A stretch of DNA of 64,000 nt from Ailanthus altissimus (lineage: Eukaryota > Streptophyta > Magnoliopsida > Sapindales > Simaroubaceae), in NCBI GenBank assembly GCA_946807835.1, contig OX327702.1:10664001-10728000 (forward strand), read 5' to 3'. The translations under genes were made by a program, and so were the position numbers. Numbering within the stretch: position 1 is the stretch's first letter; each line of letters begins with the position of its first letter. The notes under the pieces are model-generated. The model was given only the letters and a program-made list of their open reading frames with translations. It had not been told where the DNA came from and did not search any database. Shown piece by piece: positions 10,315 to 22,247 of this stretch.

Positions 10315-12650
10315 ATATAAAATTCTAAAATTAAAATATTTTTAAGAAAAATCATAAATAAAAGACTTTTGAGAAAAATTTTGTTAAATTATAAAGGGAA
10401 ATGTGCTTAAACTTATAAGAGAGTCTCACCTATGAAAGTAACCCAATTTTTGTGATTAACAATCCCATAAAAGATGTTCAATAGATAGAAACAATCTATA
10501 TTGCATAACTTATTCAACACTTATATTATGAACATATACTAGAAGAGATATATTTCCGTTTATCTCTACGGCAAAAATACTAATTTTGTGTAACATTAGG
10601 AATGCTATTTACCCTGAATGAGTTCAAAATAAGTATACTCTTTTTTTTTAAGACATAGGTCACATATTCCCTTAAAAGGCTCACCTATATGAAGTAGTCG
10701 TGAGCCACGACTATGAAAATTAGGTTGTTATTTAAAGTTCTCACTAGAAGCAAGATAGAGTACAAGACCATTAATACGCTAACCTGCAAAACTAAGATTT
10801 TGTCACTATTATGTGTGTTATAGTTGAAGTTTAGTTAAAGGGACTGAGTTTAAGACATAATTCACTCAAGTGTCTTAAATGAATTCTATAGCACCAAGTA
10901 TAGATTAAAGTCCGAAAGACATCTATACCTACTTCATAATAGAATGTTGCTCTTATATGTTTTTGTTATTGATTGTATATTATATTTTTTATATATAAAA
11001 AATGTATGTATATAAAATTTTAGAACAAGTTTTGAAAACCTTTTAAATGGTTAATAAGTAATAATCTATTAATATAGTTTTAAAATTGTAAGTTACATAG
11101 TATAAAATTTACATTATTATTATATAGTGATTATAATATTTAATTAGTCATTAAACCTAATTTAAATATTTAAGAGTTACAATATTTATTTATATGATTA
11201 TTACTATTATTATGAGAGTTATAATATTTATATTACATGGAGTTACTATACATTAAATTATTCTTATTAATTCTTGAAATACTATTTAGACCTACTACTA
11301 TTATATAAAGGGTGATAATCCTTTATTAAAAAGATTGGTGTGTGAATGAAAAAGAGAAACAAAATAAAGTATTCTATATATATGTATACTTTTAAAAGAA
11401 TATACTTTTTATTTTGTGTTTTTAGCAATTTTAACAATAAAAATTTGTTATGAATTTTTGGTAGTTGTATTCATTAAAGAGAGTAATTGCGAGTATAGAG
11501 TTAAATCTTTGACCCATATAGATATATTATTACCTACACGAGAAAATGGCTATTTCACTTTATAATAATTCTCTATAATATGTCTTTTTATGTTTAAAAT
11601 AAACTCTATCTTTTTTTATTATCTATTTATATTTATTTACCTCTTATGTATGTTGATGATTTCAATTTTATATATTTAATAATATTTATTTTAATATATG
11701 ATTTTGAGTAATATTTAAATTAAATTATCTGTCAAAAAGAAAATAAACTAACCAGCTAACATGAAGTTGCATTCGTTAATCTTGGTGTACACTTGACAAA
11801 GAACAGTAGTGTGTGGAGCTATTCAGCCCCTACATTTATTCTTATCATACCCCATTGTCACTTGCCTCATTCTAATTTTGTTGTAACAGGGGTCTGAAAA
11901 GACAGCTGAGGGCTCTATGCTATATTCAGGACATAAACGAATCCTTCTATAGTAATTTCAATACAGCTTGTATCTCGAATCATGGGCTTGACAGCAAGGT
12001 CTTCGATTGGCCTATCTATTAGATAGTGATGCTTTTACTCTATATTTTATGTAATAGCACTCCATTTATTAGTATTTTAAGATATTATAAATAAATCTCA
12101 ATTATTCTTAAAATACTTCTGCTATCTAGTATTTATAATTTATTTTTCATTTTATTTTTTTTTCCGCATAGTTTTTATATGATCATCACTTTTTATTTTA
12201 TAAAATGATTTCCATATTCTTGTAAAAAAAGGTAGAAATTAATTATAAAACAATATTTTTTTAGAGTTCTTTTTTATTGTATTTTTTTAAAAATATTTTA
12301 ATTCAAAATATAGTAAAAAGTGCATACATAAAAAAAAGATTTATATAATATAAATATTTTTAGAATTAATGTATAGAATTATTGAAATATAAATTTTATT
12401 TTTTAAATTATTTTATTAAAAGAATTGTAAGTAAAAAAAAAAATTTTAAAATGAAGTGACTTACATAAAATAAGGGGGAAATATCCTCACCCCATTTATT
12501 TAAGCTTATGGCCCAGCAAAGAAAATTGTAGATATGGCCTAGAATCACTTAAAGAATCAAAGTGATGAGGCGAGGATATAGTAGATCCCTTCTGAAACTC
12601 GGACCATATATTGAAGTGACTGGCCAGCATCAATCAAATTCATTTAGTTT
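10315..12650. other. AT-rich intergenic DNA, no gene recognised
   Basis: I see no conserved coding sequence here. A perfect 8-bp hairpin (TAGTCGTG, loop AGC, CACGACTA) lies at 10695-10713. Around 11885-12019 a short open stretch follows a good acceptor-like TTGTTGTAACAG and could be a relic exon, but it matches no family I know. From about 12060 the sequence becomes extremely AT-rich. Confidence 0.5.
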
Positions 12651-13530
12651 GCTTTTCAGATAGCACAAATTGAATAATGATAAGCAAATTCTTTCAAGCC
12701 CTCGAAATCCCAATTGAAATCCGAGAAATCAATCGCGTAAACAAGCTTTGGAATTGTATCTCCGCTGCCTGCGTTCTTCTTCATGTCCGTCCGCATCGCA
12801 AAAGCGGGTCGACGCCCGCTACGATGGTTGAAAATAGGGGTGCGAAAATTGCAGGATTTTTCATTGACAAGGTAACAGTAATAGCAAACAAAACTTACAG
12901 ACAAGGCCAAGTCTTCAAGGAACAAAAAGCAAGATGCTTTCACATATCACCTTACTTGTTCACTCAATAACTCCATCGTCCGTATCCCAGTTCTTGCAGG
13001 CGAAACATGTTATACAAAGCCCTCCTCCTTTTGATTTACATTTCCACTTCAATCAAATTCCTATCCAAGTCCCTACTCCCAAAATATTATAAGAGCGGAA
13101 AAAAAAAACTACTGTCAAAAAGCTGAATCACATTCTCTTACAGGTAACCAGAACTATCTGAGAACACTTGATTAGCTTCCAAAATATGAATGCCCCGAGA
13201 TCCGGCCGCTTCCAAATCCATTTCTTTAATCTTGTTTGCTTCTAATTTACTCCCCTCCTTCATTGCCAACGCATCTAATCATCATACTCAAAACTCCCAT
13301 ATATTTACAGCAGCTCCCAATCTTCATCATGCGTGCCACAAGCGTGCACGCCAACCCCACGTGTAATTTTAGTTGTATTTGTGCTTCTCATCCATTGCCG
13401 TAATATGCCTTGAGCTAATATGCCTATAGATATGTTTCCAATCCGAGCATCATTACCCACTAGACACGCAGTCCCAAATTGTTAAAAATGCAAGGGACAA
13501 TCCACGTGTCAGGAGATACTTATCAGTGTG
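12651..13530. other. Less AT-rich DNA downstream of the 5-phosphatase, unassigned
   Basis: Base composition is closer to that of genes, and open frames occur on both strands at about 12656-12970, but none has a recognisable domain. Two G-box cores CACGTG are present at 13358-13363 and 13503-13508. On the minus strand this is where the 3'UTR of the 5-phosphatase gene must begin. A transcribed 3' end or a small neighbouring gene are both possible. Confidence 0.4.
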
Positions 13531-16500
13531 TCAGTCTGTCAAAGCTAGCTGTAATTCCAGTATTGGACAGTTACTTTTTTTTTTTTGTACATTGCACTGT
13601 GAGGGATTCTCATCAGAAGCTATGCGTCTTGTCCATGCAACTTTGTGGCCTGGGAAGTATGAGGAGTCTGCTTGGACTTTGGCTACGCACGTCGATGACA
13701 AGCCAGTATTTATAGACATTTTTGGTGGGCAGTATCTTGGGGTGATGCTATGAGACTTAGGCTTGTTTGTTAAGTTGACTTGTACAGAAAATAAGGAAAA
13801 AACTGGTCTGTGATCCGAGAATCTTGATTCTCCTCTTATGTAACACATTTGTTTGAGTCCTTCTCCTTTCCACAGTATCCTATCACACCTGAAATTCCAT
13901 CCCAAAAATCAATTAGCTTCTAAATCTTTTGCAGGCAAACACATCACAAAGTAGAATAAAGAAAGAATTAATAGAAGCTTGGGAAGCATTAAAAAAGGGA
14001 CAAGTTGTTACTTTAGTGATCTTATTCTTAGTATTGTTAACAATGATAGACAATGAACATGGTCGGTTTGTGCATGTTATATGGTCATTATTTTACTAGG
14101 AGGAAAGGCAGTCCACTTACTTGCGGACTTTACCTATATTAACTCAATAAAAAATTTCTGATGTGACCTAGATGGATGATGCTTAAAATTTTTTTTCCAC
14201 ATGGTTTTGTTTGAAAATAGACATTAAGATATAGTTTTCACATGATTATTGATTATTTTTATGCTAATAATTGTGGCTGATCAATCAGCTTTGAAAAATG
14301 GAACATGTGGCATTAAAAAAATATTTCAGATGTCTTGCATAAACAATGGTGTCATGGTGATCGCATTCACAAGTCAGCTCACACTTGATTTGATATCTAG
14401 TGTCTCTAGAATATATAACAGCTTAGTAGATGACAACACAGTATTAATGATAGTTTGCTTAATCATAGGTGTTTCAATTAATGAATAAACACATATTAGT
14501 TAAATATTACTTCCGACAAATGACAAGTTGCAGAAAATAAAGAAAAGAAATTATCTGTATCATAAGAGAACTGAGGAAATTATGAGTAGAACATTTATTT
14601 AAGAGAAGTGATGATGAAGGAAACTTCTTGCTTCTAACTTCAAATAAGAATTAAGAAAACTGTAATCTGCAACTAGGAATTAAACTAATTCTCATTCAAC
14701 CTCATAATTAACAGGATATTGGAAGGGTAAGAAGAGCATATATTAGGAAGCATACCAGGCGGGAGTACGCCCTCTTTCTTTAGATTTAGACATTTGAACA
14801 ACATAATGATCAGAGTTGGTGATGTATTTGTATGTGGGAGGAAAATATATCGTCCCTTCTTCCCATCCTTTGAATACCCTACCAGCTCTTTGCTCTATCT
14901 TTAACTGCCAAAGAGGACAAAATGTTATAGACATTACACCTTTTAGGTTCAACTTCTACTTCTTTGGGTGACTTAATACTAATATCCAATGACTGTACTT
15001 GGGTCCAAAGCATATAACCATATTAACATAAGCAAGGTAATTGATGCTATGACGAAGCATTGATGATCTTAAGAGACATAAAGCTAGTTCATATTAGCCT
15101 CTCACCTGATCCTTCTCTAAAAGTGCTTGCCAATCATTCCTCTCTAGTAATTCATGCGTGTTGCCACAACCATTAGCCAGCCGATAATTCAAATCCCCAA
15201 GCCAAACAATTACACTAAATTGAAAAATAAAATTTACAAACCGTCTTCAGTATATATAGGTAGCATGAAAAACAAAGGAAAACAAGAAAAAAAAAAGAAA
15301 AGAAAGACGCTTACTCATGGTCCAATATGTTTTCAGGAGGAAATGTTTGTGTGGGATCTTTAAATGAATGAGAAAACCTTGTTCTCTTCAGTATTTCTGC
15401 AACATCTGAATTTCTACGTATTTGATCACTTTCTTTCTCTCCCGAGGTCAAGTGGGTACAAACCAAGCAAAATGTTGTCTGGTGCAATTTCATGCTAATT
15501 GATATTGAACCCTGTTAACAAAAATATCATCAGAAATTATGTTTTCATATTATTTAAAAAAATATGCATTACAAAATATACATCAACTTGGTTATATATA
15601 CAACTAAGTAGAAGCAGAAAAATGGCTCACCTTGTTTCCGAGATAACCCATAATTCCACGACCAACACATGAGACCTTCAAGTTGCTAATGTGCTTATAG
15701 AGATCAGATCGAACCCATACACACAAAAATATTCCCACCATCTGCTTGCTTGCAGCCAGGCAGTAACCATGCATAGGGCTGCCAGAAGTAGAAGATGGGC
15801 TGGATGAGTCTTCTTCACCAGCATTGGAATTTGATTGCAAACTTAATAATCTTTCAAAATCTTTTTGGCCAAGTTCATCTTTTAGTGATAGCAAGTCAGA
15901 GAAGCTGAGTCTGGGCTGCAGATTGCTTTGCGGATCAGGCTGTGGTGAAGTGGCATTGTTGTAATATTGAGAAAGTTCTTGGTCAGTCTTGTTGCTGTTC
16001 AAAGCTTGACGAATAAAAGAGAGCCACTTGGCAGCTGGACCGTTGTCCTCTGCTCCTAGTACGTTGCCAGCATTTAGAGGAACTATTTCTTGGTACCTAA
16101 TACGCAGAATAATCCCATTTAGAGAACAAAATTGACTAATTCATGACAAATTATTAAATATCAACAATCAAAAGAGTACTTGGAAACAAGGAAAATACCT
16201 AACATATATTTTGAATTTAATTCACATAAAACTATATATTACATAAAAAATCTTAAAACATGTATTAATATTATCATCTAAATTTTTTCCTAAATCTATG
16301 TTTTAACTTTGAAAATTACACGTGCTCATTGGCACAAGTGCGGCAAATTAAGAAGCCAAGCAACCAGAACAAAGAAATTGGTCTTCGTTCTAATTTGTAA
16401 AGCAAGCGAAAAGCGAGAAGAGGGGAGAAAGGGCATTACCCAAGAACATAGATGTCAGCAGGAGCAGGTGACCTTAGCCAATCCCTTAAGTTCAAACCCT

Positions 16501-17774
16501 CATGGGGCGACTTCCCTCCAACATTCCATGTCCCCACGAACATCCTGTACAGTTCAAAACGATACTCACTATTATTAACCCCTTCAACCCGGTATCAAAT
16601 ACTTAAAATTAGTTTAACTAATCTTTTTATGATCCGCAACTTAATTAATATTAGAACACATCCAAATTGAAGGAACCCAATCTTACAAAAAGCTTGTACG
16701 AATTTTGTATTTCAAACGATTCTACACTACCTCGAGGTTGACATATAATTCATCACATTACTCTTATCATTCATTTTATTTGGAAATTTTTTTTATTTTT
16801 GGACCCCCACTTGCGATTTCTTTGTGCATGTTATTCCTATATAACTCTTACTTTCTTATTAAGACTAAACGATAAAAAGAAAAAAAGAAAAAACAAATCA
16901 ATTGGAATTAATAATTAACAAGGGTATAAGTGTCTTTTCAGTGAGGAAGAAAGTAAATTACTCAACAATGGAGTCAAAATGCTTACTTGAGATTGACGAT
17001 ATCCGTGACAGGTGGTGCTACCGGCATAACAGCCGACTGTTTATGCCCATTGGGAGCTGCCTTCAACCCCCCTTTTACGTGAAAAAGAAACCACAGGATT
17101 AGAGAGAGACTAAAAATAAAAAACACAAAACAACTCGAAAGTCGACAACCAACGAAAAGGCTATATTGTTACGCTAAATCATAGACCTAGAACCTGTGGA
17201 TGCACTTGTGCCTCCCCCCGTCCACGTGGCAAACATACTTAATCATCCTAACGGGACTCAACCGGAATTGCCTGCTGAGTCCCTTTATTTGCTCTTAGAT
17301 GTCCAATCACATAAATTCAAAGCCGGCGTCTAATCAGACGGCTCGGAGAAACCGTGGCATGTTGCCAGGTCCAAGCAAAAGACGGAGAAGAGGCAAAAGC
17401 GAAACAGTGTCGTTTTAGTGTAAATTAAATACCTGAGAAATCGTCTCGTACGAAAACATAGTAATCCTCGTCTGAGCAACTCTTCCTTCTCTCAGTTTTA
17501 CCTGAGTTAAATTATAACGAAATCTCCCGATAAGTATCGGATATCGAACGATATTATGACATTGTTGAGTCCGATACGATAGAAATTTTACCTTTAATTG
17601 CGTAATCAGATTGAAACTCGTCTGCTCCACTTTGTATGTTAAGCCATTTTCTCACCATTACTTTTGGCCACCGAGACTAAAAAATTAGAACAAAAAAGTC
17701 GGTTTCGATTCTGTAAAATCCAAGGAACGATAAACCGCCGAAAACCCCGGCTAGAACAAATAGTAACATACCAT
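13531..17774 (-). CDS. Inositol polyphosphate 5-phosphatase (plant 5PTase family), ten exons
   Basis: Removes the 5-phosphate from inositol phosphates and/or phosphoinositides in membrane and IP3 signalling. Coding exons on the minus strand: 17772-17774, 17592-17676, 17433-17501, 16987-17071, 16440-16544, 15631-16096, 15315-15511, 15106-15214, 14756-14904 and 13531-13888. All nine introns are GT-AG and the phases fit, giving 541 residues. The start ATG is the last codon of exon 1, followed by [13 protein letters not shown], a plant 5PTase N-terminus. Catalytic landmarks: [13 protein letters not shown] (82-94), [20 protein letters not shown] (from 118), [15 protein letters not shown] (across exons 6/7), WLGDLNYRL (341-349), RTPAWCDRILW (around 419-429) and SDHRPV (447-452), so all key residues are present. 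The last about 50 residues look wrong for the family; a 1-nt deletion near 13664-13669 would explain this, with the usual end then at 13613 (about 514 residues). The exact paralogue is not assigned. Confidence 0.93.
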
Positions 17775-19008
17775 CTTCGTTGTCGTTTCTCCAGAGGCGA
17801 ATCCCGGCAAATTAGAGCAATCGAAAGACAGAGTAGCTAATCAGAATCTGATCCTAAATTTAAGAGGGAAAAAAACAGCCTTTTATAAAAGTTTCGGGTT
17901 ATATAGTTCAATTTGTGGACATATTTATTATCTTAATGGAAACAAAAATGATTCTATAATAAAAGTCTTCGACAGAAACAAAACGGACGTTCAACCGAGT
18001 AGAAGAAACAAGAGTTGAAAAACCCCCAAAAAAAAAAATATTAATATATCGGTATTTGTGGGAGAAACTAATTGTTTAGGAGCTTAAATAAGTGATAAAA
18101 TGGCGTATACCAGGAGATTGTAAAAGGGCTAGTTGCAGGGAAAATGGAGACAGCTTCAGAGTAAGTACCGTAGACGGAAGGAAAGAAACAGAAAATATAA
18201 TAAGAGAAAAAGAAAATAAGATGTTTGTGAATATAATATACAAGAACGTAGTGATAGAGAAAGAGGCCAGGTTCATCCTTTTTGGTGATGGATGAGCCTT
18301 TACAGAGAGAAGGACAGAGTGGAGGATCAACTATTAAACAACGAAAAGCTTTGAGCTTTATAGATCTTCTTCGTAGAAATATCAAACCTCTATTAACCCG
18401 CCTAAAAAAAGTTCTCTTTTTTATATTCTTTCTTGAAGAAAGAAGAAGGGCTGCATTCAAAGTTGGGTTAATATCATTTGATGATTTATTTAAAGAATGA
18501 AAAAGATCACAGCTCAGAGACTAAAGTCTAAACGGCTCTCACGAAATTTTAATTTGAAGTTAAAAATTAAGCAACCCGCGTAGCAAGATCTCAATGATTG
18601 GTTCAAAGATCAATTTCAGTGATGCCTTCCTGAAATCCGAGATTGACGACATTGCTAAAAGAAAAAAAAAATTGCAGAGAAGGAAATAATGAAGTGATAG
18701 AGAAGAGGCACTTACAAGAGAGTCTTGAAATTTTGATTTGAGGTTTCACTTTCTCAGAGAGATGAAATCTAAATGACAGGGAGTTTGAGAATAAAAAGAC
18801 CCCTTTTGGAATTTTGATTTTCTGATAGTTTTATCGAGCTTTCTTTATCATTTTTGGTAAGGAGGAGAGGAAACACACACAGTGATATAGTGTTTGTGTT
18901 GCGTCTATTGGTTGTTGGGCCGAGGAGAAGAGTGAGAAGAATGCCAGAGCAGATTTGGGGGGCGTTCCTCGTAAAAGCAGAGAAGAGCGGTTGGTTCTCA
19001 AATTTATA
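17775..19008 (-). promoter_or_regulatory. Probable 5'UTR with intron, and TATA box, of the 5-phosphatase gene
   Basis: On the minus strand, a strong acceptor (T-rich tract then TTTAG) ends at 17854 and a strong donor GTAAGTG starts at 18715. This gives a 5'UTR intron of 17854-18715 with untranslated exons on either side. TATAAAT lies on the minus strand at 19002-19008, which puts the start of transcription near 18970. A CT-rich leader on the minus strand (GA-rich on plus) fits a plant 5'UTR. This is inferred from signals only. A 130-codon minus-strand open frame at 18068-18460 falls inside the proposed intron and is not supported as a gene. Confidence 0.5.
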
Positions 19009-19080
19009 AGTGTTAAAAGAGGGGGAGAGAGAAAGGGAGAGTGAGATTTGTGAGTTCTCTTTTTAACAGTGAAGGAGAGA

Positions 19081-21536
19081 TGAGTGGACGTTTCAAGTCA
19101 ACACATTTCTTATTGGGGGGTATTTTAGTCCATGTGATTTTCTGTTGCTACTTGCTAATATTCATCCTTATTAAGTAAAATAAAGTGTGAGGTTATGCTT
19201 ATTTAGTAAGGAGATTCTGTTTAATTCAATTTAGAACCTCCTAATTTATCCAAAAATTCGGCCAAGTTGTGTTGCAAGAGCATATATTAAGGTACTTTGT
19301 ATTCTAAACAGTGCACATATAAGGTTGTGATACTCAAATGATGATGCACCAATCAAAATATAATATATATTAATAGTTATGTTCGCTAATGGGATATCCT
19401 AATGTAGTTACTAGTTATTGCTGCTGGGCATTGAGCAAATTGCTCAAAGGCCAACAGAACAGGTAGATTCATTCTATTTTATTTCACATTCAATTTTGGT
19501 TCGATTCTCACAGTTGAGAACTAAGTAATTCAATTCAATTTTTCATTCATTATTAAAGCAAACAAATTTTATTGATTCAACTGATTTTTATTGTACTAAC
19601 TAATAAATTTATCAAAGTTTAAATTAAAAAAAAATTAGAAAACAAACCAATCGAATCAGTTTTATTCAAATACATTATAGTATTTACTTTTTTTTTTTTT
19701 GAATTTTGATTCAAGTTCAATTTCTCAAAAGGCTCGATATAATTCACAGACCCTCAATTTGGATATTCCAAAAATATTTTGCTTGAGGCTCACAAGAAAA
19801 CCAATTGTATAGGCACCGAAATCTCTGCCCCTACCAACCCATCACAATTACAAAGGCTCAATTTTAGAATAAGTATCCTTAAAATTTGTTTATGGTCCTC
19901 GTCCTCAAAGTTTTCGACATCAATAAGTATTCTTGATAATTTATTTTAACTGAGACCAATTATTAAAGCCTTCCAAATATAACAGGAAAGATACATACCG
20001 ACTATGAACTTAAATTATCCTTATCCTTGAGAATTTAAAAGTCTCAAAATTTTTAATACAAATACTACTTTTATAATTTTAGAATGAGTCTAAACCAAAA
20101 AAGTAAAGATATGTCCCAATTTTAATAAAATTTTATAATTTAACATAAAAAATTTATAAAAAAGAGGTTAAAGAATTTAACAAAAAGACTTTTTGAACAA
20201 ATTATAACTTTAAAAGTTACATCTAAGCACTAAGAGAAAACACTTAAACCTTTTTTTCATTGTTTTCTTTCATTTTTAACCTATTTTTGTAAATACATTA
20301 CTAATTTAAACATCAAGGAATTATCATTAAAAAAAATTTCAACGCGATCTAATTTTATTTGTAAATTTTGTTTGTAATTGCAGGAACTTTTAAGGTTCAA
20401 GAGAAATTATTTCAGTTCAATTCTTGAAAGAAATTTAATTACTATTTTTAAAAAATATAAATTAAAGTCATGAGCCTAAAATCTCTTAAAATTTAAGGTC
20501 AACAGTATCAGTTTGCAATCATTTGAATTTTTTATTGATCCAAGTAGTATCTATTTGATAATTCATTACAAAAGTAACAATGACCAGTCAAACGAAATTT
20601 GCACAAAAGGTACTTACAGTATGTTCGTTGGGACTTTTCAAACAAATTATTTAAAAAATATAGTAATTTTATTTTATAAATATAACTATAATTAAAAAAA
20701 ATCTTTTAATTGAGTAGATTATTTAGTTGTATAACTTTAAAAAAAGTTTGTCTATATTTAAATTATTAAAAAAGACAAACTAAAAAGGACATAGATAAAT
20801 AAAAATCTAATTTAGCATTGAATTTTTTTTAAAGAAAATTCTTTAAATAATATGTTTAACTTAAGTATACAATATGAAACGAAGAGCGGTAAGTTTATAA
20901 ATAATATTGTCAAAACGTATCAAACAATTCAAATAATTTATTATATTTAATAAAAAATTAAACAAATAAATAAGTAGATAAATAAGATAATATTTATAGG
21001 GTAGTGGATAAATTTTGTTAGAGTACACTTTATATTATAAATAAAAAAACTTTTACTATTATATTAAATATAATTGAATAGAGTTTTATTTTTATTAAGG
21101 GTGTATTACAGAAATAAAAAAAATAATATTAAAGTATATTTGACATTATAAAAGTTAAAAAAGAAATCCTTAAAAAATTCTACTTTCAAAACTCAAATTT
21201 AAATTTTTGTAAAAAAATTTTAATCTCCACAAATACTTCTATAAATACAACTAAATTTTATATCATTAAAAAAATATTAAAAATAACTTTTGATATTAAA
21301 AAAAAAAACCTCTTTTAACAAGTCAATAAACCCAATTAAACAAACTCTTAATAAAGTATGTATCAATCAATAAATTAGAGCTTATCTAAACTTTTCAAAT
21401 GACTTTATGGATTGTTACAATATATATTTAGATTTATTTGAAATTAATTTCTAATGGTACCGACTACACTGCTGAACACATCTTCCCCTTTTTTCTTTTT
21501 AAGTTTCCATATTTAATTGAAACCAGATTTTTCTTT
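19081..21536. other. AT-rich intergenic DNA
   Basis: I find no gene, structural RNA or clear element here. The stretch is dominated by A and T runs with a few relics of open frame. It separates the promoter side of the 5-phosphatase gene from the Mutator-like element that begins at 21537. Confidence 0.6.
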
Positions 21537-22160
21537 GAAAATTTTCAAAAATAGCCCTCAATTTTTAGAGTGTTTTTTTTAGTTACACATCAAATTTTTA
21601 TCTTTTATAATTAAAGGTCAAATTTTAGAAACTTCTACCCACAACTCCAAATATCTACAATTTTCTCCCCTCTCTCACACATCCAAGTGCATAAATTTTG
21701 TGAAAATGAGTATATTTGACGATAAATAAATAAATTTTGTAAACAATAGGTAAAAAATAGTTCAAAAGACTAAAAAATAACCAAAACATCATTTTTAGTT
21801 GCCATAGACGACATTACATGCGTAGTAAAAAATAACTAATTTTTTTTAGTTAAATTTATTTTAGATATTAATTAAATTAATGTATTAATGTATTAATATA
21901 TTAATATATTTATAAAATTTTAGTTTTTATTTTAAATTAGTTTAATTTATTAAATAAAATATAGTTATTAATATATTTAATTATTAATGAATATATTTAA
22001 TTATTTAATTTACAAAAACAATTAAACAATTGAAAATATAGTAAATTCTAAACCCTAAATCCTTAAAATATCTCGCTATCAAGAGATACAACACCATATT
22101 TTATACAAGTTCGTGCCTGTATCATGTCTCACAAGCTTTGTAAACTTGTAGTGTGCCTAA
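21537..22160 (+). repeat. Left terminal inverted repeat of the MULE
   Basis: It matches the reverse complement of the right TIR in order: the terminal GAAAATTTTC block, a TTCTCCCCTCTCTC-like block, an AT-rich middle, a block rich in TAAACCCTAAA, and an inner block ending near GTAAACTTGTAGTGTGC. Similarity is uneven but colinear. It includes short tandem ATTAATGT/ATTAATAT units at about 21880-21905. Confidence 0.7.
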
Positions 22161-22247
22161 CAGTTATCATAATAAAGTCTTTCATAGACCATGCCTTGTA
22201 ATTGTCCTTGTGTGTATTTGATGGTCGTCTAGGTCGACCATATTAAT

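Noticed and set aside
12656..12970. Overlapping 95- and 97-codon open frames on both strands
   Set aside because: Mutual shadows in GC-richer DNA; neither has a domain or splice context that I trust.
13138..13263. 41-codon minus-strand open frame (starts MKEGSKLEANKIKEMDLEAA)
   Set aside because: Composition is plausible for a peptide but there is no homologue I know and no promoter; it more likely lies in the 3' flank of the 5-phosphatase gene.
14249..14488. 79-codon plus-strand open frame
   Set aside because: Falls in intron 9 of the 5-phosphatase gene and has no recognised domain.
18068..18460. 130-codon minus-strand open frame upstream of the 5-phosphatase
   Set aside because: Lies within the predicted 5'UTR intron, has hydrophobic low-complexity composition and no recognised family.
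19490..19512. tRNA B-box-like GGTTCGATTCT
   Set aside because: No A box, anticodon stem or acceptor pairing at the right distances.
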